From Eulemur rufifrons (lineage: Eukaryota; Chordata; Mammalia; Primates; Lemuridae), in the NCBI RefSeq assembly GCF_041146395.1, contig NC_090997.1, forward strand, positions 32,653,501-32,717,500: 64,000 bases of DNA. The letters are read 5' to 3'. Of the stretch, positions 1-12,726 are shown in pieces. The stretch's first letter is position 1. Every line of letters starts with the position of its first letter. A program made the position numbers and the translations under genes. The notes beneath the pieces are model-generated. The model searched no databases, was not told the origin of the DNA, and saw nothing but the letters and a program-made list of their open reading frames with translations.

Positions 1-1480
1 TGTTTACTTGCTAGATAACCTCTGCCACAAAGGAGGGTCCATTATCACTCTTGCAAAATGCCCAGGGCTCTGTGGAGTGTGTTCCTGGGTCCTGTTAACA
101 ATGGCGTGTCTATTGATATTCTCACCGTAGGAGGAGGAGCTGTTGAGCCGTCTCTGCAGCTGTCTGTTCATGGTGCCCATCACCAGCATGTCATTCTCTA
201 TCTGCTCATCCTCTTTCCCTGGACTGCCAATGCCCACTATCCCATTGTCCTCCAAGACCTGCTCCTGCTCCATGCTGGTATCTGTGTGCAGGAAGTCAGC
301 AAAGGCCCTATCTCAGGCCAGTAGCTCCTGGTAAGAGCCCATCTAGGAACCTTGGAGGTTCTCTCTATTCAGGCAGGACAATCCTCTATCCAGCCTGAAA
401 AGTTACCTACCAATACACGCCTAGGCATCTGAGTAAAGCTGCCAAACATCAAAAGGCTGGACCCCCACATGTTGGGCTCCCTGTGTAGCATGTTGCCTTC
501 CTGTCCTTGGACTGTCCCAAGCACATAAGCAGTCCGTTGCAAACAGGATCCTCCCAAATGAGCCCCTCTCCCCAAATCCCTTAAGACAGTATGCACCAAA
601 TATGTGCATTCATGTAGGTGTGTCATAAGAGACCAAACCAAAACTTCGGGTAGGAGAATGAGTCTGATTACTATTTAAGCTCTTCAGCTGCTTGCCTACA
701 GCTGCCTCACTGCTGCTTGGCCCTCCCCCACTGTTCCCTGCCTGACTCACAGAGCACTGGGCGTGGCTGGTGCCGGGCTGGGGTGGCGGCTGGGGAAAGG
801 AGCCTCTTGGACCGCTTCTATCCACATGGCTTGGCCCAAATTGAATCTCCACTGTCAATATTTGCCAGGGCTCCTGTAGGGATATTTGGAGGCAAGAGGC
901 CCTGGCCCCCTCCTTCCCTGGCTGAATCCTGGGCTTAAAAGAACATTTGCTCTCCTGGGAGGTTCTTGCTACCTGGAGGCTTTTGTAACTTTGGGCAACG
1001 TTCCTTTCAAGATCCTCCGTCACAAAAAGTCAGTCGGGGGTGACTTTTTTGCCCATTCCTTTTGACTGTCTCAAAGGACCCTTTGGCTGTTCTTGTACGT
1101 GCAAGCTTCACTGTCTGATATTGCTGCAAATTGCCCACCCTGGCTATGGGTTACCTCTGGCCCAAACTGAGTCTTCCGCTGGGAGAGACCATTCCAAACC
1201 CAAGTCATAATTTACTGGGTATGAGACTGAAGAGTTAGTTCAGGTGGTGCCCTCCCCGACCCCTCCAAGGGAGTGGATGGTGCCAAGATGGTGGATGCGG
1301 CACATGTTCCTTTCCCCTTGCTGCCTGCTGCTCAGCGGTGGGCTGCAGGCGCTGATCCTCCCTCTTGCTGAGTCCACCCCCTGGACTGTGGTCCCACCCA
1401 GCGCCTTGCCCTGGCTGGCTGTGAGGGTTCTGGTGGGGGTGGGAGGACCTCATTTATCAAAAATCATATAAACACTGGTC
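1..1480. other. Moderate-GC interval, unassigned
   Basis: Frames of up to 137 codons exist on the minus strand (610-1023, 369-641, 4-273), but none shows a family I recognise, splice-consistent neighbours or a leader. The segment is more GC-rich than what follows. It could be an old retroviral internal region or unique sequence; I cannot decide. Confidence 0.4.
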
Positions 1481-2815
1481 ATTTTGCATATCATAAACAA
1501 TGAATTTATCTCAAGCAGAGAGCTTGAGAGTCAACATTTTAACCCTATAGTAGCAGGTTGACCATTTGAGTTCTGAATTTTAAAATAACCAACAGCTCAG
1601 AATAAACCACCACTTTCTCTTACACTCCATACAAGTGTTATCATAATAATCTTTAGATATAAGTACAAAAACCCAGACAAAAACCCACAAACACAAACAA
1701 TATAGGGAATTCCCAACATAAACAATGTAAAATGCCAAGGCCTATCAATCAAAGGGAATTTTCATTTCATGGCCACTTCTCCTCACACTCCAGCACATAC
1801 GTTGGGTGATAAAAACACCATTTTCTTTGCACGTGGGTTTGTAGCTATAAGTTAACCATTCAGTCCAAGTTTTCCCAAGGGGCTTTGAGAAGGAGCTTCC
1901 TTATATTGCAACAAAACTCACAAATAACAAACAGACAACACAGGGAATCCTCAACACAAAAATGCCAGGGCCTATCAAACAAACAGGAATCCAAAGGGGA
2001 CAGATGCCACCCCAAATGGCACATCAGATGGTGCCTCAAGTGCCCTGCCATAGGGCTGGAAGTTTCACAAATGGGAATCTAAAGGGGATAAACATCAGTC
2101 AACTAGAAAGTTCAAGACCCTTCCCAAATAGGTGGCCTAATCCTCCCATTCCCTGGGAAACTGTCCCCAAATGGTGGCCTAGTTCCCCTCATTCCCTGGG
2201 AATTGCAAATGAACTCCAAATTCAAACCAGTTTCCCTAGTTCCACTTGACATCGTGACTTCTACCCCTAAAAGATGAAAGGTGCCAAACAAAACCAAGAG
2301 GAAGGTCTGAAAATCCCCCAATGGGTGGAGTTAGGATCTCGGGCTGTAGCCTGGGAACTTACTTGACAAACAAATGGCTGAGGCTGTCCAGACATTTCCA
2401 AATCCTTTTCCTTCTCCTGAATTCAGTTAAGGTTGCAGGGAGCCATGTCTACTTCAGAGAAACAGAGACTGGAGTTCTCTGGAGCTAAAACAGGCTCTGA
2501 CAGCTGCTGGGACTGTCCCTTGCTTTCTCACCTCAAAAGGAAATTGCTCCTATACCACGGCTTTGACCCAGGGCTGCTTCCTGCCTCTTCTAGCAGTTGT
2601 GGGGTTCCATTCCACTGGAGTACTGATGGGCCCACCCAAGAATGACAAATTCTGTTACCAAAAGTGCAGCACTTGTCCCCAAGGCCACATCAGAAGAATG
2701 AGGTCAAGTGGTTTGAGCAGAAGGAAAGAGAAGTTTTTTAATCTGCCAGCAAATGAGGAGGTTGGCAGACTCCTGGTTCAAAGTACTAATGTCCTCTTCC
2801 TAGACTTTTTATAGT
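1481..2815. repeat. Decayed repeat cluster, possibly retroviral LTR-derived
   Basis: This interval has several imperfect direct repeats. A ~75-bp unit occurs at about 1690-1765 and 1918-1990 (shared 'cctatcaa', 'gggaat'), and a ~43-bp tandem at 2121-2160 and 2164-2204 shares cattccctggga. Such internal repetition is common in LTR U3 regions, but I could not identify a family, PBS or polyprotein motif. Reading frames here are short. Confidence 0.3.
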
Positions 2816-3074
2816 TTTAGTTCTTATGTTTAGGTCTATAATTCATTTTCAGCTAATTTTTATGTATGATGTTATGCATGGATCAGAGTTAATTTCTTTT
2901 GTACAAATATCTAGTTGTTCCAGCACAATTTAGAGAATATCTTTTCTGCATTGAATTACCTTGGCCTGAGAAAGGACTTGGCATACCACAGGAATAGAAA
3001 GTGGCCTGAATCTAGTGAGAGAAGAGAGGAGTGTTGTGTAATGATGTGGGAGAGAAAGATAAGGGCCAAATCTT

Positions 3075-3225
3075 GTAAGGTCTTATGGACCTTGATAAGA
3101 AATTTGAATTTTATTCCAAGAACAATATAATTGCATCAAGGGTTTTAAGCAGGGGCATTGCATGATCTGATTTACATTTTAAAAAGATGTTTCTCCATCT
3201 GTTTGCACCAATCGAGTTAAACTCA
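3075..3225 (-). repeat. L2 (LINE2) remnant, minus strand
   Basis: The plus strand reads ccaaatcttgtaaggtctta, ttgaattttattccaagaac, aagggttttaagcaggggca and gatctgatttacatttt, the complement of the common L2 3' coding region. Confidence 0.7.
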
Positions 3226-5129
3226 CTCTGATGAAGGTCACTACTGACCATGCAATGTTAAGCTGAGTTTGATGGAGTTTTATTGTTTATTTAGTGGTGC
3301 AAAATTTGACCTATAGCTCAGCAGTTCTTAAATTGTCAACCACACATTTGCCTTTTCCTCTCTTCTTGTAAGAGACTGTATAAAACCAGAGCTAATGCAC
3401 TTTTTTGGATGCTAGCTTATATGCTGCTACTGCCAGAAATTTTTGCCAGGGATATTAAAAATGCTACCTGGTGCTTTATATCCTTTTGGCTTCTTTTCCT
3501 TTCTCTATTTCTTTATTGCCAAGGTAAACACTATGCTAATGCCAATAGGAAAAAGCTTAAAAAGGCTTTATAGTTTATTAGAGATTGCATACCCCTTGGT
3601 GATTTTTATCAGCTTAATTTGAAGTATATGAAATTAGCAAAACAAGAGAAATCTAGGATAGCATTTTTATACTAAAGAAAAATATAATGCATTGTGATCA
3701 TCCATTAAACATGAAAATAATTAAATTGGCTTAAATGAGAAGATAGATTTTGACACAAAATACTGTTCTGTGTTAGAGTAGGTTATAAGAGAAATTGTAG
3801 AAATTTCTAATAATAGAATGGATTTGTTTTGACTAATTGTATTGAAGGACAATTAACTGATTATATTTAGATTATCTTTCCAGCTTAATTCCAAAAAGCT
3901 CTTTAACTACATATTTGCACTTTAAGTGTAGTAGTTTTTAGTAGATGCTTTAAGTTTCAGACCATTAAATATGTTGAAGTTAAGAGATGAAATGAAAATT
4001 AAATCATGTTGTTACAATAGCTTATTATTTTTTCTTTTACTGAATGAGTTCTGTTTGATCAATGTCTCTTGCTCAGCTTATGCATTCTCCAGATAAGTTT
4101 CAGAATTTGCATCATAACTCTATAATTTTTCTACCATTGGGTTAATATTGGCTAGGAGGATAGATAACTTCTTAAATAAAATGGTGGTACTAGTCTTAAT
4201 AATATTGGCATTCGTTAATTTTACTTCTTTATATTACCTCCACATTAATCCAAATTTCATTTTAAAGGTTATTTTTAGGCTCTTAAATATACAATTAAGT
4301 TTTAGTCTTATAATGTTTTATTATTGATTGAAATAGCCTTGCTAGAATGGAGGTGGAAATCTTTTATTTATAGCGATATAGAGAAACTTCCATTTCTATT
4401 GGACTAGATATTGCAAACTACTCCCACCAGAAGCATCTAGAAATTATGAGAGGAATATCTTAAAAACAAAGATAAAACCGAAACTGGAGTGATAAGTTAG
4501 CACTAAAGCCCTGACTTCCCTGGAGGTGTCTGACAATACGAAAAGCAGAGCCTAGGCTTTTGACAGACTCATAAAGGAATAGGAGATAAGGCCTTTTGTC
4601 TGGCAAGATGAGCAAATAACTAAGACGCAGACATAAAACTAAGATGCTCAGAGGGCTTGACCTGTGGTGAAAAGTTGAGCTAGGAAAAAAAAAAAAACAT
4701 TTCTTGGTGAAAGGACCCAAAAGGAAACTTTTAAAATTTTAGTTCTGGCTACAGGTGAGGGGAAATTTCCCTTGAGAATTCCGAATTACAAGCCTATCTG
4801 TTTATGAGTTTAGGATTTGAATTTACAACACCTGCACAGTTCAAGAAATGCTATGCTGACAATGTAATTTAAAGTGCTTCCAGGGGGATAGTGCACCAGA
4901 TTAGTAGAGCACCTACCAGAGCAAACTCATTCATTTGGAGAAAGGCATTCTCAATTTGCATTTTCTTCAAATTAAGGTCAGCCAAATAGTAGCTCACAAA
5001 CATAAGGAAACAAGCCACAGTCAGCAGAGTCAACAAAAGCAACAAACAGTGAATTAGATGAACCACATAGGACCTAAAATGTTGAATTATCTAATGAAGA
5101 ATAAATATAATATGTGTGCTTAAAATGTT
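3226..5129. other. AT-rich interval without recognised features
   Basis: Mostly unique-looking AT-rich DNA. A 14-base A-run occurs near 4686. The frame on the minus strand at 4869-5066 is hydrophobic but has no start context or homology I can recognise. No gene called. Confidence 0.5.
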
Positions 5130-5990
5130 CCTATAAATAAAAATCATAAATATGATTAAAGGCTAAAATAATATTTTAAAAATTACATATAGTTGAAAAA
5201 GAACTAAATAGATTTTATAGAAATAAAAATATATTTATTTACATTTAAACTCAGGGAATAAGTTAAATATAAGACCAGACACAACTGAAGAGAAATTAAT
5301 GAACTAGAAAACAGATCTGAAGACTCAGACAGGATTTTGCACAGGGAGGTTAAGAAACATTAAGGACAGGGTAGAGATATGGAAAACAGAATAAAAAGGT
5401 CTGACATACACCTAAGTGTAGTTCCAGAATAAAAAAGTCATGACGAGAGAAAATAGTTTTGATATATCAGATAAAAATTTTCCACAATTGAGAAAAGACA
5501 AAAATTCTTAGACTTAGGAAACACAGAAAATTGTGAACAGAATAAATAAAAACCAATCTTAAACCAGTCACATTGTAGTTAAATAAAACCACCAATGACA
5601 AGAGAATATTAAAAGCAACTGGGTAAAACCAATAACCTCCTTTCAAAGGAACAAAAATTAAAGTGATAGTACAGCAGCAAAAATGGAATCCAGAAGAGAA
5701 TAGAAAAACATCTTTAATGTGTTAAGAGAAAATAAAAGTTAATATAAAATTGTAAGCCTAGTTAAACTCTCTCTCAAGAATGGCAAAGAAATAAAGACAT
5801 TTTCAGGCAAACACATACTGGGGGAGTTAATCACCAACAGACTTCACTAAAGGAACTTAAAAACAATGTAGTACTCAAGGAAAAAGTAAAATGATCCCAG
5901 TAGAAAGGTCTAATATTCAAGAAAAAAATGACAAGCCAAAAATTGGGAAAAATGAGGATAAATATAAGACAAGTATAAAAAACATTTATT
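5130..5990 (+). repeat. L1M/HAL1 ORF1-region remnant
   Basis: Sense text typical of the ORF1 part of old L1/HAL1: agacacaactgaagagaaat, aatgaactagaaaacagatc, aataaagacattttcaggca, caccaacagacttcactaaa. Frames are broken. The 61-codon frame at 5891-6076 is a leftover of its end. Confidence 0.7.
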
Positions 5991-6064
5991 TTGTGGTAAA
6001 ATATAGAAAAAAATATTGTAGAATAATAATGTTTAAAATGGGAGAGAAGTTATTATGGGTTGCA

Positions 6065-6840
6065 TTGTACCCCTGACCCCTGAAAGATGCATTGGAGAGT
6101 TAACCCTTTCTATCTCAGCATAACCCCTTATTTAGAAATACGTTCTTTACCAAGGTAATCAAGTTAAAATTAGGTCTTGTCTTGTCTTTTCTTTTCTTTT
6201 CTTTTCTTTTCTTTTTTTGAGACAGAGTCTCACTCTGTTGCCCAGGCTAGAGTGTGGTGGCATTAGCCTAGCTCGCAGCAACCTCAAACACCTGGGCTCA
6301 AGTGATCCTCCTGCCTCAGCCTCCCAAGTAGCTGGGACTATAGGCATGTGCCACCATGCCCAGCTAATTTTTTCTATATATATTTTTAGTTGTCCATGTA
6401 ATTTCTTTCTATTTTTAGTAGAGACGGGGTCTCGCTCTTGCTCAGGCTGGTCTCGAACTCCTGACCTCGAGCGATCCACCCGCCTCAGCCTCCCAGAGTG
6501 CTAGGATTACAGGCATGAGCCACCGTGCCCAGCCTAAAATGAGGTCTTTAGGGTAAGTAGACCCTAATCTAATATGACTGGTGTCCTTAAAAAAGGGGGA
6601 ATTTGTGTGCATGGAGAAAACATACACACAGGAAGAAAACCATGTGAAGATGAAGGCAAAGATACTAGTGATGAGCCTCCACTGGAAATATGGCTGATAC
6701 CACCTCTGGGGCAGGAAAAGTACAGGATGATTCTGGAACATCTTTATACCAGAAAGCAAGAAAGCACACAAAGATTCTACTAAAGGGCTCATAAACTCAT
6801 CTGATTAATCTGCTCTGGCCAAAGATGGTAAAATTTATAC
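6065..6840 (+). repeat. MaLR-like LTR remnant split by the Alu at 6182-6535
   Basis: Left part 6065-6181 has gtaatcaagttaaaatt; the right part 6536-6840 resumes aaaatgaggtctttagggt and continues aatatgactggtgtcctt and gaaaaccatgtgaagatga, a well-known mammalian LTR text. Joining across the Alu restores order. The exact subfamily is not claimed. Confidence 0.6.
6182..6535 (-). mobile_element. Full-length strepsirrhine-type Alu (minus strand)
   Basis: A T/C-rich tail at 6182-6217 is followed by gagacagagtctcactctgt, two Alu arms and the head ending at ccagcc 6535. The right arm has the extra segment around 6381-6400 (tatttttagttgtccatgta) seen in lemur/galago Alus. Flanking duplications are aaaattaggtctt (6169-6181) and aaaatgaggtctt (6536-6548), one mismatch. 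The element split an older LTR-like repeat. Confidence 0.93.
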
Positions 6841-7974
6841 ATCAATAAAGATAACTACAATGGATTGAAACATATCAAATATATTTAAATCCAGAAGATT
6901 GATATCATACTAATTATTTATGATTTATAGAAATACATAAACTCATAAACTCATTTATAGAAATACATAAACTGTTTACCTTTGAAGGGTCTATAAAATT
7001 ATCTCATTATTTTGAAAATAATAAAAAAATCAAAAATAACCTCTATATTTCCTAAAAGATTTCCTGAGTCTTCAGACTTACAAATAATTATTGTGGGAGT
7101 TTTGTTTCATAGACTAATTCCAGGAAATAAATGTAGAAGAAGTTGTGAGAACTGAACTGTCATAATTTTTTAAACCTCCTGATGAATTCATGGATCCAAG
7201 TAATGATCACCAATGGCAGATAAGACCATAGAAAAGAGAGAAGCCAGACATTATATAAATCCTTGTAGAAGTACAATGTACCACATATGAGATGGTCTCG
7301 CCAAAACATACAAACAAACAAAAAAATGAAACAAAAAAATAACCCAAAAATCTGATCAAGGCTCTGGGTCTAGCTAACAAATTTCAGGAAATACAAAGGG
7401 ACAGAGGACTATGTTGACCAATTCCATGTGAATACAATAACAAAATCCAAGCTGAAGGAAACTATAGAACAGATGACCTTGTTTATTCAACATATATTTA
7501 AAAAAAAAAGAGAGATGGAAGGAGAACATACAGATGAAGAGATTTAGGAGACATGTCAGCCATGACATATCAATATTATTTGGATATTTATTTTTTAAAG
7601 TAAAAAAAGTATTAAATCATCAGGGAAATAGGAACATTGACTGAATATCTTATATTAAAGATTTACTTTTAACTTAAAAAATTAATGGTGGTGTTATGGT
7701 TGTGTTAAAAGAAGAGCATTTCAAAATCATCTGTGACCTGGTGGTGGTAGAGATAGGGCTGTTTAGGGGGAAATAAGTAAAGGTCTAAATAGAGAGTAAT
7801 TGGCCATATATTGGTAATTACTGAAGCTGGGTCATTGGTATATTGAGTTAATTTAGTTTTATATGCCAAAAAATTCTGTGATAAAAAAGTTAAAAGTAAA
7901 ATGATAAGAATCTTCAGTTCACAGTATGATGGTAAGAATACAAATATTGATTATACTTAATAGTACAAGGGGAG
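6841..7974. other. AT-rich interval, partly L1M 3'-like
   Basis: Contains a short tandem duplication (tttatagaaatacataaact at about 6924 and 6954, period 30). Near 7560-7760 the text ggtggtgttatggttgtgtt resembles an old L1 3' end. No gene. Confidence 0.4.
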
Positions 7975-8308
7975 ATTTCTGGTTCCAAAATGGCAGCATA
8001 GAAGCAAGCTGGCTTCACTCCTAACCCAGAACGCCAAAAACAAATATATGGTGCTGAGATTATCACCAGAAATATACCAGAACTCAAATAAGAGGATGAG
8101 CAAGTTCCTGAAGCCACAGAGAAGTGAAAAAACTCCAAGAAGATGGTAAGAGAATCACATTCCATATCCTTGATGCTGCTTCCCCTAGTTTGCCTGGCAT
8201 TAAGCATGCAGAAACTGCCTCCTGATTCATGGTTTCTACACCTGATTCATGGTTTCTACACTTAAAAAAAGTAAAATAGAGGTGGGTAACCAGCTTCCCC
8301 ACCATCCT
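7975..8308 (+). mobile_element. Candidate L1 5' UTR-like segment
   Basis: The segment opens with ttctggttccaaaatggcag, resembling the 'aagatggcggc' leader of primate L1 5' UTRs, followed by an A-rich leader (ctccaagaagatggtaagag). It contains a perfect 20-bp tandem duplication (8221-8240, 8241-8260). It is directly followed by inverted ORF2 sequence. The family call is from general resemblance only. Confidence 0.4.
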
Positions 8309-9430
8309 GGATTCCCATAATGTTTTCCATAAAGGTTATACCAATTTGCAGTCCCACCAACAGTATATCAGTGTAACCTTTTCACTGCATCGACACCAGC
8401 ATCTATTGTTTTTTGACTTTTTAATAATGACCATTCTGACAGGAGTAAGGTGTATCCCATTGTGGTTTTAATTTGTATTTACCAGCATTTTTTAATGGAT
8501 TTATTGGCCATTTGTATATCTTCTTTTGAAAAATGTCTATTCATGTCTTTTGCCCACTTTTTGATGAGGTTTTTTTTTTCATTGCTGATTTGTTTGAGTT
8601 CGTTGTAGATTCTGGATATTAGTCCTCTGTTAGATATATAGTTGGCAAATATTTTATCCCTTCTATAGGTTGTATATTTACTCTATTGATTATCTCTTTT
8701 GCTGTGGAGAAGGTTTTTAGTTTAATTAAGTCCCATTTATTTATTTTTGGTTTGTTGTATTTGCTTTTGGGGTTTTAGTCACAAATTCTTTGCCTAGGCC
8801 AATGTCTAGAAGAAATTTTCCTAAGTTTTCTTCTAGTTTTATGGTTTCAGATCTTATATTTAAGTCTTTAATCCATTTTGAGATGTTGAGATACATGTAT
8901 GTATCTACTATATATCCAGTACCATGCTATTTTGGTTACTATTGCCTTGTCGTATAATTTGAAATTGGATAATATGATGCCTCCAGATTTGTTGTTTTTG
9001 CTTAGGATTGCTTTGCCTATTGAAGCTCTTTTTTGATTCCATATGAAATTTAGAATTAGTTTTCCTAATTCTGTGAAAATGGCGTTGGTATTTTGATGTT
9101 AATTACATTGAGTCTGTAAATTACTTTGGGTATTATGGACATTTTAACAATATTGATCCTTCTGATCCATGAGCATGGGATGTTTTTCTATTTATTTGTG
9201 TCATCTGTGGTTTCTTTCATCAGTGTTCTCCCTGTAGAAATCTTTCACCTAGTTGGTTAAGTATATTCCTAGGTATTTCATTTTTTGGCAGCTATTGGTA
9301 TTCAGCTCTTATTTGAATCTCAGCTTGGCTGTTACCAGTGTATAGAAATGTTACTGATTTGTGTACACTGATTTTGTAACCTGAAACTACTGAATTTATT
9401 TATCAATTCTAGGAGTAGAAAAGGATTTCT
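8309..9430 (-). mobile_element. L1 ORF2 fragment (minus strand)
   Basis: Strong antisense L1 ORF2 text: tttgcagtcccaccaacagt, gaggttttttttttcattgc, ttcgttgtagattctggata, gcttaggattgctttgccta and gagcatgggatgtttttcta. It covers the ORF2 C-terminal half. No intact frame remains. It joins abruptly to plus-strand L1-like sequence on both sides. Confidence 0.85.
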
Positions 9431-10240
9431 CAAACAAGACTTAAAAGCCACAAACTAAAAAGGAGAAAGACTTATTAGATTTGACATTGTCATCTTTTTA
9501 AAAAGAGATTACATTTACAACACCATATTCATGATAAATGAATCAATAGAATTGATAACTCAACCAATTACAAAAGATCAATTATATATATGTAAAATTG
9601 ACAAAGGAGATGAACTAGCCACTCATAGAAGGCAAAAGTAAATGGCCAATAAACATAAAAACAAAACTGCAAGAATAATCAGGGGAATTCAAAATCAAAT
9701 AATGAGATACCATCCACACATCTCATATTAGCAAAAATTAAAGAGGGCTGCAATTCCAAGTATCAGTGAGGAAGCTGACCAATATTGATCAGTAAATCTA
9801 CTTCTAGATATGTACCTATGTTGAAAAACTCTATTACATGTGCAAGGAACATGTACAAGAAAATTTATAGCATCATTGTAAGAACAAAGTATTGGAAATA
9901 AATGTCTATCGTAAGCAAAACTGATTTTAAAAAGTTGTGTATTATCACAACAGACTACTATCAAGCAATGAAAATTAACTATATTCTCAAGTGTTAACAT
10001 GGATGAATCTCATAAATATCAAGTTTAAACACTCATAAATATATTAACAAAATTGCTAATACAAAATTCAGCCAAAAACTCCTAAATATAAAATTCAGAG
10101 TAGTAATTATGGGTTGTGGAGAAGTGAGCATGTCCATAACAGGATATGAATGAGTTGGGTAATATTTTGTTTCTTAATACAATTGGTGGGTGTATGGTTA
10201 CAAAACTTATATATGTATTAAACATTCTATGATTAACAAA
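9431..10240 (+). mobile_element. L1 ORF2 3' end and 3' UTR (plus strand)
   Basis: Sense L1 text: gaaggcaaaagtaaatggcc, aatgagataccatccacaca, tcagtgaggaagctgaccaa, then a decayed ORF2 end and an AT-rich 3' UTR with ggttgtggagaagtgag. It partly covers the same ORF2 region as the neighbouring minus-strand piece, so the two come from different L1 copies or from a duplication. Confidence 0.7.
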
Positions 10241-12044
10241 AATATTAAGAAATATAGGTAGAAAAATATGAATATATTCATTGAGTTTCTTGAATGAATG
10301 AACTATGCTAGACCATGGAAAGGAATATCACATTGTACAACAAACACATAGCTTTTAGCTTTAATAGACCTAGAAATCTATCTGGGAAAATACACATTGA
10401 AAAAGTAGTTACCATCATTCCAGATCACTTGCCATTTCCCAAACATATGATTTTTTTTTTTTATGAATTCATCCCTTTTCTTGACTCTGCCTGCTCTTCT
10501 CTTGAGCCGTCTTCCACCATGTAAGTCTCTGTGACTATAGGTTTTCCTTGATGTTTCCTGTGGTATTGATCTTGCCTTTATCTCTGATATCAATGTGCTT
10601 TATTTTTTAACTTCCAAATTGCAATTATTAGTTTACCTTTCCGTCTCTGCTAACAGTCTGTGAGCGCCTTAAAAATAAGGAGAGCTTAGTATCTATCCAC
10701 TATCATGGCACATAATCTATTTTGAAAAGTTGTGTGGACATGTAAAAAGTGAAGTACTGAGGCAATTATGTAGATAACAAGACTCAATTGAAAATAATAC
10801 ACAAAAGTCCTTTGCCTCAAAAACTAAAATATCGTTGGGCAAAGCTTGTTTTAACATAGCAAATATAAACACAGTTATAGTTACCACCAAAGGCTTTTTG
10901 TTGTTGTTGTAACAAAAAAATAACTTGTTTTTTTAAAGGTTATTCTTTTTTTTTTTTGGAGTTGCTTTGTTGAAATACTGGCTTTCTCCTTTGTATGGAA
11001 CTTCTTTTATACACCATCAAAATAAGTAGGTAAAGTTAATAGAGAATTCAGAAACTTTTGATGAAAACATTCTTATTCAAGGACATTTTTTTATATATTT
11101 GATTCTTACAGAATTTTGTTCATCAATGGCCAAATTTCCTGGAAAAAAAACTTTTCTTTTAGAAGTATGTCAGTGAGGAAAACACTAGCATTTTTTAAGT
11201 TAATGTTTTTCTCCTTGAGTTGACACATTATAAGAACTTCTCTTTGAGTGGCTTTATATGTATAAGTATTGATATCTTTTTATAGCATTAATGTTTTACT
11301 ATAAATTTGGTTACTACTTCAGAAAATGTGCTACTTTAGTATAACATAACTTTTTTTCCAAACTACTCCCAAGGATTAAGTTTTAAGTCTTACTAAATAA
11401 AATTTCCAGAAAATCTATAATACTTATCCTGAGGCACTTATAATTAAAAAGATCCCAATATGTTATTATTAAATTCACTTGTAGGCAAAAGCAACTTGAA
11501 ATTGAGGTGACAGTTTTTCTATTATATACATTTGGCCAAAACATATGCCAAAAGATATATTATCTGCTGCCCTGTGACTAAAAATTTCTTTCAAGGTTTC
11601 CTACACTAAATAATCTCCAAGGACATACACATTTAAGAAAATACTAAATTAAATACCTTAAAATCATAAAAGCACAGGTGAATTTAGTTTTCCATAATAC
11701 TACCAGTGACTGGGATCTGGCTTTTGTCTTAAGACTTGTTCTCACAAAGACATATCCTATTCCCATTATCAGGACTACAATGGCTTTTATTAGACCACCT
11801 CATCAACACAGAGAGAGGAAGGCAGCAATTTGGTACATGTAATTCAAAAGAATTTCTTTGAGACTTCTTTGAGGTAATATCAGAAAGTTCCCTTGATTTC
11901 TGCTTTAAAAGAAAATTGGATCTTAAATTTAACTCCACAGAAACACATCTTTTGGAGTATCACAAATAAAACAGGTTTTCTGCCTGGGGACACTTGCCTA
12001 TTGCTCTAGCAGATTGCACTTACTATACTATGGAAAATGAAACA
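10241..12044. other. AT-rich interval without recognised features
   Basis: No family, exon or RNA gene recognised on either strand. Frames at 10315-10593 and 11729-11938 are short and lack signatures. Confidence 0.5.
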
Positions 12045-12428
12045 CTACTGCATTTATCTGTCTGAAAAATTACCCTGAGAAGGATGCCCTCTATCTCCAC
12101 TATTATTTCATGTTAAATTGGGAGTATTGGACAATGCATTCAGACAAAAGAAGTAGGGACATAGAATGGGGAAAAATAAATAAAACTCTCTCTATTTGCT
12201 ATTGATGAGATAAGATAATATTCTTGGAAAACCCAAGAAAATCAATAATAAATGAACACATACATAAATTCTGCGAGGTAACAATACAACTTTAACATAT
12301 GAAAATCAATAACCTCATATATACAAAAAATAACCAGTTAGAAGTCGTAGTGGAAAAAAAAAACTCCATTTACAAAAACAAAAAAACAAAATACTTAGGT
12401 ATAACCTTCAAAAGAAATGTGAAAAATC

Positions 12429-12726
12429 AGCCGGGCACAGTGGCTCACAGCTGTAATCTTAGCCTTCTGGGAGGCTGAGGTGGGAGGATGGCTTGAGCTC
12501 AGGAATTTGAGACCATCCTGAGCACGAGGAGACCCCATCTCTACCAAAAATAGAAAAAAATTAGCCGGGCATTGTGGTCTGTGCCTGTAGTCCCAGCTAC
12601 TCGGGAGGCTGAGGCGAGAGGATCACTTGAGCCCCGGAGTTTGAGATTGCTGTGAGCTATGATGATGCCACTGCACTCTACCCAGGACAACTGAGTGAGA
12701 CTCTTGTCTTAAAAAAAAAAAAAAAC
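12429..12726 (+). mobile_element. Alu, strepsirrhine-like (plus strand)
   Basis: Starts gccgggcacagtggctcaca near 12430 and ends in an A-run before 12726. The dimeric structure is complete, with gagtttgagattgctgtgag in the right arm as in lemur Alus. Target duplications gtgaaaaatc lie at 12419-12428 and 12727-12736, perfect. It interrupts an older L1M. Confidence 0.93.
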
